NCBI GenBank assembly: GCA_051453625.1
Contig: JBOZIK010000001.1
Location: 49,350,852 to 49,387,491 of the forward strand
DNA: 36,640 nt
Direction: 5' to 3'
From: Welwitschia mirabilis
Taxonomy: Eukaryota > Gnetophyta > Gnetopsida > Welwitschiales
Positions 20,723 to 30,022 of the stretch are shown one piece after another. Under the pieces are notes generated by a model that saw only the letters and a program-made list of their open reading frames with translations, made no database searches and was not told the origin of the DNA. Numbering within the stretch: position 1 is the stretch's first letter; every line of letters starts with the position of its first letter. A program made the translations under genes and the position numbers.

Positions 20723-20952
20723 TGATAGGTAGCTAACTTGTCATAATTGACATATGGTTTGAAGTTTATTTTTAAGTCATTTTTATAGATTTCCAAGCAG
20801 ATTAGGAAGAACTTGAAGATTCATTAAGATGATCAAATGAAGCATCAATTTTTGAAATTATGAATATTTTCTAGTATATTTTAGATACTAGAGTATCATG
20901 GTTTAATTCAAACTAAGAAATGATAATCAACATGACTATAAAATGGAAAAGT

Positions 20953-21550
20953 AGTGTCATCCACTCAATCATTTAGATGACACTCAAAGGACAACAATCA
21001 TTCATTAAGTAGAATCACAATCTAAAGATGGCCCTAATTAGTCTTCATAATAAATGCTAAGTATACCACTAAATTTTACTCCTTAAAAATATTTTGGAAT
21101 ATGTTAATGAACTTAAAATCCATGGTCAAATTCAAAAGACATCCCACCTTGACCAATGCACTTATAAAAAATGAAGGAAGGTCAATTCTAGCAAAAGAAA
21201 GCATTAAAAATTGAGAGAAAGTCTAATTATGATAATTTAATAAGAGAAAGTTTCAAAATATATTTTATCCACCTAGTCATTTGGATCATATCAAAAGATA
21301 ACTAGTAGGAATAGAAGAAAGAAAAATACCATTATTCACCTCATTATCTAGATGACGTTGCTAGATGATACTCAGTATACATAAATAGAAATGTTATTTT
21401 TACACTGACATTCATCCATTTAGTCATTCAAATGATATGAGATGGATGACACTTAGGCATTACACTAAGAAAACATGTGGAGGATAGTAAACCATTATAA
21501 AAAAAGATCACATTTCATCCACCTGATTGTCTGGATAACACCTAGTAGAA
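20953..21550. repeat. Palindromic CATC-core units in H LTR
   Basis: Units: GTGTCATCCACTC..ATTTAGATGACAC (20953), CATTATCTAGATGACG (21346), CATTCATCCATTTAG..GAGATGGATGACAC (21408) and TTCATCCACC..TGTCTGGATAAC (21512). These are spaced about 70-390 nt apart, all upstream of the TATA position. Confidence 0.75.
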
Positions 21551-22178
21551 TGACAACCCTAATTAATGTAGAACTATTTTATCTAGTACAAAATCAATGA
21601 TATATTTACTCTTGATTAGTTACTACTCCTTAGTAATCTAAACCATCAATTCAAAGGTGTAAATACCTCCCTTAACTTTCCCATTTTTGATCTCTGATGC
21701 ATAAATTATTCTTATGATGACTTGAAGTTCAATTAAGAAAGGAATCCCTCTAGCTTAAGAGAGGAGCTTAACTTGGTATTGGGTTGAGATTACTTCATTC
21801 AGGGATGACTAATTTTAAGCTGATGTAAGAGCATTGCGATTAATATAAGATTATTTTATTTCTACTATATTCTGTCTTATCTTCTTTACAATTTATTTAG
21901 ATTAAAATTAAAGTGGCATTAATTTGTAATTGATATAGACTATAAGGATTAATCTAGGTAATAATAGATGGGTTAATGTGGTTAGTAAACTACATTTAGG
22001 ATTGCATTTTTCTTCCTAAATTATATTTAGAATTACATTATTTATTATTTTAGAATTAAATAAAAATTTATTGTAATTTATTTTTAAATAAATCAATCTC
22101 CTAGATGTACTTTGAAGTTCATTCTAGAGTTTGACATTATGTTGACTTCCTACACTCGTGTGTTTATTTGGTTAGATA

Positions 22179-22183
22179 CTAAG
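22179..22183. repeat. Target-site duplication of El2, left copy
   Basis: CTAAG, repeated exactly at 29955-29959. Accepting it sets the El2 left end at 22184 (TATTAGC, expected TGTTGGC). Confidence 0.7.
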
Positions 22184-22824
22184 TATTAGCATGTAAATCA
22201 TATGATTAATCTAGTACTTTATTCCAATGAATCTTTTATCTTTGATACCTGCAAATCTTAATAAAACTCAAAAAAAATACACTGTTATATGGGATTTAAC
22301 CTAAAAATTATAGTCTAGAAATCAATTATAGGTAAGAAGTTAGATGATTGCTTTGAAAAGATCTTTTTCTTTTTTTTCTAATTAATGAAAGAAAATGTAA
22401 ATAGTAATGCAAGATGAATGAAAAGATGAAAATCCAATGCAAGAAAGATGTATATGAAATAAATGCAATCTAAATGAGAATACTAACCAAGCTCACCAAC
22501 TTGTTATTACCTAAGTTAGCCCTCATAATCTACATTAATCATAAATAGCTATTACGTAATTATAACTAACATAAATAATAAGCTATTAACATAAACCATA
22601 AGAAATATTAGAAGAAAGAAATTTTGAAAGAACACTCTAATTAGTATCTTTATTATTAAAATTTCTATATGCTCTTACAAAGCAAAAGCTCCTCAATAAA
22701 GAAGAAATATCCCAATACCAAAAAGTGTTTTTCTTTACAACTAGAATGGATCCCTTATTCAAAATGCTCTAGTGTCATAAGTAATTTTTATGCATCCAAG
22801 ATGAGAAATAAGGGATCTTAATAG

Positions 22825-22834
22825 ATTATTTATA
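22825..22834 (-). promoter_or_regulatory. TATA box of El2 3' LTR
   Basis: GCTATAAATAATC on the minus strand; the other LTR has a worn CATAAATAG at 28968-28976. Palindromic units lie 100-640 nt upstream. Confidence 0.5.
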
Positions 22835-22934
22835 GCTTTAGGTTAATGGTAAGGGTAGTCAAGGAGTAGTAACAAATAAAAGTAGGCATGTCAATGATTT
22901 CATAATGAATGGAGTCTATTTCACATTAGTTATA

Positions 22935-23475
22935 ACTATCATCCACTTGGATGTCATCTAGATGATAATGTGGATGACAGTTGATCTTCTTTTCTAATGA
23001 ATTCTTATCCTATACCTACTTTCTTAGTGAAATGATTGAGTGTCATCCATTAGAATTATCCTAGGTGTTATTCGAATGACTAGATGGATGACTATCAGTT
23101 GTCTTATTATAAGTTCTATTTATTCTATTTTTGCTGATCATCCTGAGTGTCGTCTGGATGACTAGGTAAACAGTAGGTGATCTTAAGCCTCTTTTACTTC
23201 ATTATGTGATAACTCACTTTCCTCTTAGCATATGAGGCTTTTTCCTACTAGATTAATCTTTCATCATCTTTTACAAGTATATTGATTAAGATTAGATATT
23301 CTCTTAAATTTAACCATGGCTTCTGAGTTAATTGATACATCCCTATATCTTTCCAAGTTATTGAAATTGATGGTATACTCTGTTAACTTTTAGGATCATC
23401 TTTAAAATGTGATTCAACTTCATAAATAGCTATCATCCCCTTAAGAATCTAGATGATAGGGTAAGTGCCTGTCAG
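22935..23475. repeat. Palindromic CATC-core units in El2 3' LTR
   Basis: Best unit at 22938-22980: ATCATCCACTTGGATG, then core GTCATCTAGATGAT, then GTGGATGACAG, i.e. an inner palindrome nested in outer inverted arms. Others: GTGTCATCCATTAG..AGATGGATGAC (23039-23092), GTGTCGTCTGGATGAC (23147) and TCTAGATGATAGG (23447). Confidence 0.8.
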
Positions 23476-23813
23476 TAAAAACATTATTTCTTTATTTATT
23501 GATCTTGGTAGTTATGTTCTGAGTCTTATTGAGATGATTCAGTAATAACAGTCTTTTTTTTTTGTTTTTTTTTAACCCTTATAATCATTAACCATCATTC
23601 TAAAATATATTCATGATGCTTTGCATGAGTTATAGAGTTTGGAATATATCAAGAACATCATCAATAAATGGTTAGAAATGTTGAAAAACTATCCTTTCTT
23701 ATTCATCATGATGGCTACTCTACTTTTGCTATTCATTGAACAAAAAACCACTCAAATAAACATGAAACATACTATAAAAATGATGTTAAATATTATTAAT
23801 TTAACTCACAACA

Positions 23814-23829
23814 TATCCCCTTGTTAAGC
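23814..23829 (-). promoter_or_regulatory. Polypurine tract of El2
   Basis: Minus strand CTTAACAAGGGGATA immediately before the LTR start TGTTGTGAG. Fits the plus-strand primer site. Confidence 0.65.
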
Positions 23830-24459
23830 ATTTATTAATCCTTAATAATGAAAACATAAAAGAATAGAAGCAAGCCAAATTAAAAAACAAAACATAACAC
23901 TTATGTATAAAAGATCTTACATTGTTAAACGTAGAGTGCATATCAAAAAGATACTCCAATTTAAACCTCATGAGAAATATATGCATTAAATTTAGAATTA
24001 TGATTTCATTTCTATGAAAAACATTTTTTCCCCTTTAGTGAATGAATTCATTTAAATTAAAGACAATATTTTGAGGATTCCAAATGATTCAATCCATGAA
24101 GTAAATAAATTCATTCCAAATTTTAAGTAAGTTTACTTATGACGATCAAAAGAAATAAGCTTCAAGTTTTCAGAGATGGAAAATAAATAGTAAAAATAAA
24201 GTAGAAAAAACAACTAGAAAATAAAAACAAAAAGTAATGCAAGCACACTTGATGGGGTAAAAAGTTATATGAAGATGAAACTATTGGTCAAAGATAAAAC
24301 AAGAGTATGGTCAAGTGAGGGCCAAAGAACTAGAGATAATGATAAGCTAAAAATCTATACATCTTATTACAATGATAGTAAAATGAAAAAATGGCTTTAA
24401 TACATCCAAGTAGAAACATGCAAGTACATGAAAAAGACAAATGGACATAAGGTATATGA
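23830..24459 (-). other. El2 3' untranslated region, no gene seen
   Basis: AT-rich noncoding stretch between the polypurine tract and the conserved block; no extra ORF as in El1. Confidence 0.5.
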
Positions 24460-24925
24460 AGAAGATTAAATACTTTACCCTAAAAATTAACCTAGTCAGA
24501 CTCAATGGCCTTCATCATAGAACTACTTGATGGAAAAGATGCATGATTTAGTGTTAAATTACAATAATCTTCATGTGATAGGGAAAATGATTTCAATGAT
24601 ATCAAATAATTCTTTCATAAATATTAATGTAATGTTATGACTAAAATCAATCCAATAATTTGCTAAAGAAACAATGAAACTTTGGTAATATATCATACAA
24701 TAATCAATATGTTCTATCATGTTCATGGAGTTATGGATCTAGAGTTATAGGAATCAAGTTAACAAGGTGTTAAAAAATACTATTGATCATGATGAAGAAG
24801 TATAACTGCTACCAAAATAGTAAGGACCCACAAGTTGAAACTAAATCATGAACAACTAAGTCTTTGATGGAGTTTTCACATCTATCATATCATACTGCCA
24901 AAGGTCCTTTTTAGGAAAATTTACC
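24460..24925 (-). other. Conserved post-pol block, El2 copy
   Basis: Minus-strand landmarks: CCTTTGGCAGTATGATATG, AAACTCCATCAAAGACTTAG, TTGTGGGTCCTTACT, TTCTTCATCATGATC and TGTTAACTTGATTCCTATAAC. Closest to the H copy, including the downstream extension to about 24460. Confidence 0.75.
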
Positions 24926-25249
24926 CTAGTATGGTTATAATAGAACATCATGGAATTTATTTGGACATTTTATTTTTCTCCTTTTTTTTTAAAGAATAGA
25001 CTATGATTCCCTTTCTAAAACATTTATTAATCATTAAAATAAAAAATTAACTAAGTAAAAAGTTGTAAATCAGCATCTAATTTGACATAACTAGTACTTA
25101 AGAAAAAGTTAGCACAGACATTGAAGTTAATAGGCCTTGGAATGTCTTAGACTGACTAAAATCTAAGTTTTACCATTCTAAACACCTAAAGTAAATAATT
25201 AATTTCATGAAAACTTATATGGATTCTAATACAAAACCAAGTTAGTAAA
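24926..25249 (-). other. El2 spacer between block and integrase
   Basis: No coding signal seen; matches the position of the El0/El1 post-integrase spacer. Confidence 0.4.
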
Positions 25250-26530
25250 TGATCAAATGGTAAGATGACTCAACCAAAGGCTCTGACTAAGAAACTATTT
25301 AGATAATAATAAATGGAAAATGTTTCTCTTAGATAAAAGAATCATCTAGGTTAATTACTTTAATTATATCCACAGTATAATGACAATCCTTGTGTGATTC
25401 ATATAACTTCAACTATTTTCCATTTACTTTAAACCTTTCATGAGTGTTTAAATTAGAAATCTTAATAGAGTCATAAGATGCACTTTCTCTATCTAGTGAG
25501 GGCTTAGCCAATTATAGGCTAATTTATTATGAATAAGATGCACTTGAATATTGAATAATAGAACTAACTGACTAGGTTGAAAAGATTTAGAGATAAGCTT
25601 TTTATCATGGAAAAAGTTTGCTTAATCTTTTTAGATGGGTTGTCTATGAATAGCATGATTTTGTTTCTGATCAAGATGGTGAAGTTGGACTAGTCTATGT
25701 TGAATATTATCATCAAAATCCATTAGATTAGGTCAATGAATGATTTCATAGGAATTATAGCATACATCAATGGAAATAATTCAAGCTTTATCATACATAA
25801 GTTCATAAGGAAAAAACCAAATAAATTACACCAAGTAGTATGACAAGCTCAAAGTACATCATGAAGTTTGATAATCAAAATTTCTTATTTTAGGAGACTA
25901 GTTTTTAAAATATTTTATTTATTTCATTTTTAGCATTTTTAGCTTAACTATTAGTTTAAGGATGATAAGCATTGGCTATTCTATGCTCAATTCCAATAGA
26001 AAGGAGGAGTTTTATAAGAAACTTATTTATAAAATAAGCTTCTTAATCACTAATCAAGATTATAAGAAATCCAAATCTATGAAAAATGTTAGATCTAAGA
26101 AAATAACATATATTTTTAGCATCATTTATAATTATGGGAATAGCTTTTACCCATTTTATTACATAATCCACAGCCTCTAAGATGTAATTTTTATTATAGA
26201 AAGATAGTTTAAAAGGGCCTATGAAGTTTATACCTTAATAATCAAAAGGTTTACATTCTAAGATAGGTTAAAGGAACATGTCTTAAGATCTAAAAAGGCT
26301 ATGAAAACATTGACAAGCATCACATTTTCTTGTAACTTCAAATGAATCTTTAAAGAGGATAGGCTAATAGAAAGCTATATGAAGGATTTTCATAGAAGTT
26401 TTTTTGGCCACTAAAATGAATTCTGCACATATCACCATGCCAAAGAGTAATAATATTATATTTTTCCCATTTTGACATATATTTACACATGATTTGATCT
26501 TTACATTTTTCATAGAGGTATGGTTTATGT
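25250..26530 (-). pseudogene. pol (INT): El2 integrase
   Basis: C-terminal part on the minus strand: IQHRLVQLHHLDQKQNHAIH, FFHDKKLISKSFQP and LVLLFNIQVHLI (25480-25700), matching El1 and H. The core region (25860-26250) is heavily worn but keeps traces of the DYVTKW/NDAK region; the zinc-binding start is suggested by FSGQKNFYENPSYS near 26390. Catalytic residues cannot be confirmed. Many stops. Confidence 0.75.
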
Positions 26531-26679
26531 CACTCATAGCCTCTTATTCTATGAAGAAAAGATTTTCTTTTATTGTGAATCCAATGTTGGGGAGTTTTCA
26601 AGGTAAAAAGATAATCAATAATATCAACATACCATGGAGTAGGATATTTTAAAGAGATGAAGTAAAAATCTACAATGGA

Positions 26680-27130
26680 AAAAAATTATTCACCTAGAAA
26701 ATTATCTTAAAGAGGAAGGTATGGAGAAAAACGTAGGAGATGTTAATCATAAGGGATTCTAGAAAAATTATTAGCAAAAAAATTATGTTTTCATTTTTTA
26801 TCAATGACAGTTTAGTTAAATTCTTGAATTAATAACACCCATCTAATAAGTCTTGCATAGAATCTTTCTTGGTCATTAGACATCGAATGGCATCATGACC
26901 AATATAGACATCAGTATGAAAATCAAGAAGATAGTATCAAAGTGTATTAAAACAAAATACAATGGCAAGAATTTCCTTTTTAGTAGTGGTATAATTAAGT
27001 GAGCCTCCTAAAAGGGTTTTATTGATATAATACATAATACTGTAACCCTTCTCATGTTTTTTCCCTAACACACCCCCTACAGTAATATTACTTACATCAT
27101 CCATAAGTTCAAAGTCTTTATTCCAATTAA
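26680..27130 (-). pseudogene. pol (RH): El2 RNase H
   Basis: Minus-strand pieces: ELMDDVSNITVGGVLGKK (family CDASDxAxGAVLGQ), KGYSIMYYINKTL (family YxSRTL), FHTDVYIGHDAIRCLM. The catalytic Asp of DASD appears as D-D-V-S. The C-terminal DHLSRL is degraded. Confidence 0.8.
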
Positions 27131-28000
27131 CTCCTCCTACAATAGGTGCTAAAGTAAGCTTATCTTTAATATTTTTAAAGGAATGTTTACAAGACTTATT
27201 CTAATCATATTCAACCTTTTCTTCTAAGAGAGAATGAAGAGATTTACAAATTTTCACATACTCCTTAATGAATCATTGATAAAAACTAGCATGATCAAGA
27301 AAAGACTTGACTTATTTTGCATTGGTTGGAGAAGGAAAATTTCTAATTATATTTATTTTAGTAGGGTCCATTTGAATTCCATTTCTAGAAATATAATGAC
27401 CTAATACTATCCCATTCCTTACCAAGAAGTATCTATTTTTCCAACTTAGATGAAGGCTAGTTTCTATACATTAGTTAACGACTTTTTCCAATCACTCTAA
27501 GGTTTCCTCAAAAGAATTCCCAAAAACAGAAAAGTCATCCTTGAATATTTCTATTGACTCCTCAATCATGTCTAAAAATATACCCATCATGGCTCTTTAA
27601 AAGGTTCTGGATTCATTACATAAATCAAAGGGTAGTCTTCTAAAGGAATAGGTACTAAAAGGAGAGGTGAAAGTTGTCTTGGCTTAATCTTCATTGACTA
27701 TGCATAATTGATTATAATCACTATACCCATCATGAAATTAATAATATGAATGGCCTTGGATCCTATTAAGAATTTGATCTATAAATAATAGAGGATAATA
27801 GTTATTTTTGGGGATATCATTAATCTTCCTAAAATTAATCCAAATTTGTCACTTCCTAGCTTTTTTTGGTACTACAGTAATAGGATTAACCCATTCACTA
27901 TTAGATATGGCACGAATAATTCCTATGTCTATAAGTTTGATGATTTCTTTTTCTACTACTTTCTTAAGGTAAGGGTTAAGTTTTTTTTATGATTACCTAA
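27131..28000 (-). pseudogene. pol (RT): El2 reverse transcriptase
   Basis: Minus strand: ITVVPKKARK, INFRKINDIPKNNYYPLLF, DQILNRIQGH, YNQLCIVNED, RRLPFDLCNE and GIFLDMIEESIEIFKDDFSV. The catalytic loop reads FKDDF (27531-27545), a Met-to-Lys change in FMDD that would be unusual in an active enzyme. Then GIVLGHYISRNGI and PTKINIIRNFPSPTN follow. Stops as in the other copies. Confidence 0.85.
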
Positions 28001-28346
28001 TGGTTTACCATTATCTTTTAAATAAATTTTATACTAAACAATGAAAGAAGGAAGATCTAAAGGATCTTTATAAGTCCAAGAAAAAGCATGTGTCTTGGAA
28101 TGAAAAAGTTAAAATATTAATTCTTATTCATAAGGATGAAGACATGCATTAATGATTAAGGGTTTTTAAATCTCATTATTCAAAAAGAAGTATTTTAATC
28201 CATTAGGCAATTATTTAAGTTCTAATCAAAATTATGCCTCATTGTTGTTGTAATTCCATCTTGATGTAGAAGGTTTTCAATGGTTTTAACATGTTGAACA
28301 TCTTAATCAATAAGGGATTTAAAATTTTGATTTCTTTCCTCGTTCA
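28001..28346 (-). other. El2 remnant between 5' LTR and RT
   Basis: Short stop-rich piece that should hold leader, gag and protease in a complete element; none is recognisable. No clear primer binding site next to the LTR. Confidence 0.5.
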
Positions 28347-29954
28347 AGTTGGAATGTAAATCACATAATCAATCTAGTACTTTTTTTAATGAATCTTTTA
28401 TCTTTAATACCTACATATCTCAAGAAAACTCATACAATATATACTAGTACATGGAAGTTAATCTAAATGTCATACTCTATAGAGAAATTATACGTAAAAA
28501 GTTAGAAGATTGCTTTAGTTAGATGTTTTTCTTAATTTTTTTAAATAACAAAATAAAAAGTAAATAGTAATTCAAGATAAATGTAAAGATGGAAATGTAA
28601 TACATGAGAGATGTATATGAAATGAATGTAACCTAAATGCAAACACTAACCAAGTCTACCAACTTGTTGTCATCCAAGTTGGTTCTCATAAACTATATCA
28701 ATCATGAATAATTATCACTTAAGTACAATTAACATAACTATAAGGAATATCAGAATAAGAAATTTAAAAGAACACTTTTAATCAATATCTTTATTAATTA
28801 AAATGTCCACATCTTATTATAAAGAAAAAATTCTTTAATGAAGGAGATACATCCCAACACCAAGAAATGCCTTTCTCTATAACAAGGATAGAAAACTTAC
28901 GCAAAATGCTCCAATGTCATAAGAAATTTCAATGCATCCAATATAAGAAATGAGGAAGCTAAAGGGGCTATTTATGACTTTTAATTAATGATTAGTATTG
29001 ATATGAAGTAGTAACAGACTAGAAGTAATAATATCAATGATTTCACAATGGATGGAGTCTATTTTACATTTATTATGATTATTGTTTACTTGGGTGTCAT
29101 CCGGATGATAATGTAGATGATATTTCATATTCATTTTTAATGATTTTTTGTCTTTCATGTGCCTTCCTAGTGAAATTTTTGAGTGTCATCCATTTATCTG
29201 GGATATCATCCAGATGACCAGATGGATGATTATCAATTATCCTGTTATAAGATTTATTTTTACTGTTCTTGCTAGTTGTCCTGGGTGTCATCTAGACAAC
29301 TAGGTGGATGACAAGTAATCTTATGTTTCCTCCACTTTCTTATGTAATAATTGGTATTCCTTTTGGCATATGAGGATTTCTCCTACTGGAATTAATCTTT
29401 TATCATCTTTTACACGAACATTAATTAAGATTAGGCATTCTCCTAAACTTGACATGGATTTCGAGTTAATTGACACATCCCTATATCTATATAAGGTGTT
29501 GAATTCGATGGTATACTTTGTCGGCTTTTAAGACCATCTTCAAAATGTGATTTGTCTTTATAAATGGCTATCATACCCTTAAGTATTATTTGGTTGATAA
29601 GGTAGATGGCTATTAGTAGAAACATGATTTCTCTATTTATTGATCCTGGTAGTTGTCTTCTGAATATCATCTAGATGATTAGGTGAATGACACTCTTTTT
29701 TTTTTTTAATTTTTTTACCCTTCTAATCATTAATCATCATTCTGAACTAGATTCATAATGTTTTAGATAAGTTAGAAAGTTTGGAATATGTCAGGAAAAT
29801 CATCCATAAATAGTAGAAATGTTGGAAAGTTGTCCTTTCTTATTCATGGTAATGGATACTCCAATTCTACTCTTAATTGATTAAAAACCTACTCAAATAA
29901 ATTCAAAACATACTTTAAACATGATATTAAATATCACCAATTTAACTTGAAACA
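28347..29954 (-). repeat. 5' LTR of El2
   Basis: Pairs with 22184-23813. Inner end AGTTGGAATGTAAATC versus TATTAGCATGTAAATC; outer end AAACA at 29954. Several short open frames inside (29097-29291, 29443-29670) are stop-free by chance or by palindrome composition and are not genes. Confidence 0.85.
29085..29690. repeat. Palindromic CATC-core units in El2 5' LTR
   Basis: GTGTCATCCGGATGATAATG (29095, core still CCGG), GTCATCCATTTATCTGG..CATCCAGATGACCAGATG (29186-29228), GGTGTCATCTAGACAAC..GGTGGATGAC (29284) and ATATCATCTAGATGATTAGG (29664). Counterparts of the units in the other El2 LTR, with different core states. Confidence 0.8.
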
Positions 29955-29959
29955 CTAAG
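29955..29959. repeat. Target-site duplication of El2, right copy
   Basis: CTAAG, identical to 22179-22183. Confidence 0.7.
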
Positions 29960-30022
29960 ATTATAGGTTATTATTGAAGGTAATTAATTGAAAAAGAAAA
30001 ACACATGATATGCATTCCAACA
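29960..30022 (+). repeat. Last part of the H 3' LTR
   Basis: Ends GATATGCATTCCAACA, comparable to the LTR ends of El0 (ATATGCACCACA) and El1 (ATATGCACTGCAACA). It completes the LTR cut at 22183. Confidence 0.6.

Larger units (their letters stand above)
20723..22183 (+). repeat. 3' LTR of H, main part
   Basis: The start is inferred by alignment with El0. It contains many palindromic units (20953-21550), a worn TATA (GTGTAAATACC, 21657-21667) and the shared box CTTGGTATTGGG (about 21772). The region ACTTCCTACACTCGTGTG near 22145 matches ACTCCTGTCTATACTAGTGTG of the El0 LTR. It is cut at 22183 by El2; the last 63 nt are at 29960-30022. Confidence 0.65.
22184..23813 (-). repeat. 3' LTR of El2
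   Basis: Aligns with 28347-29954, for example ATGTAAATCA..AATCTAGTACTTT near the left end and TTTAACTCACAACA / TTTAACTTGAAACA at the right. It has palindromic units (22935-23475), a TATA box on the minus strand (22825-22834) and the box CCCAATACCAA (22711; TTGGTATTGGG on the minus strand). Confidence 0.85.
22184..29954 (-). mobile_element. El2: gag-less Ty3/gypsy retrotransposon
   Basis: LTRs at 22184-23813 and 28347-29954 align over their length, with flanking CTAAG duplications. On the minus strand the order is LTR, RT, RNase H, integrase, conserved block, polypurine tract, LTR. The 5' LTR lies only about 350 nt from the RT, leaving no room for gag and protease, so this copy lost them or came from a deleted master. 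It is inserted in the 3' LTR of H in opposite orientation. Confidence 0.85.
3871..30022 (+). mobile_element. H: host Ty3/gypsy element split by nested insertions
   Basis: Recognised pieces in order on the plus strand: RNase H end and integrase (3871-4900), integrase C-terminus (18398-18954), post-pol conserved block (19597 on), polypurine tract (20712-20722), 3' LTR (20723-22183) and its last 63 nt (29960-30022). The gaps between pieces are filled by El1 and El2, each flanked by exact 5-bp duplications. The integrase reading frame is continuous across the El1 junction once one duplication copy is ignored. The left end lies beyond El0, outside the window. Confidence 0.8.

Noticed and set aside
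20953-21550. Regular palindromic units as a CRISPR array
   Set aside because: Unit spacing is irregular, repeats are diverged, no cas genes, and the context is a plant LTR.
22192-22192. El2 left end at the TG of ATGTAAATCA
   Set aside because: It gives no matching 5-bp duplication; moving the end to 22184 gives CTAAG on both sides and better alignment with the other LTR.
23639-23827. 62-codon plus-strand open frame at the end of the El2 LTR
   Set aside because: Antisense to El2 and not open in the paired LTR (29760-29950).
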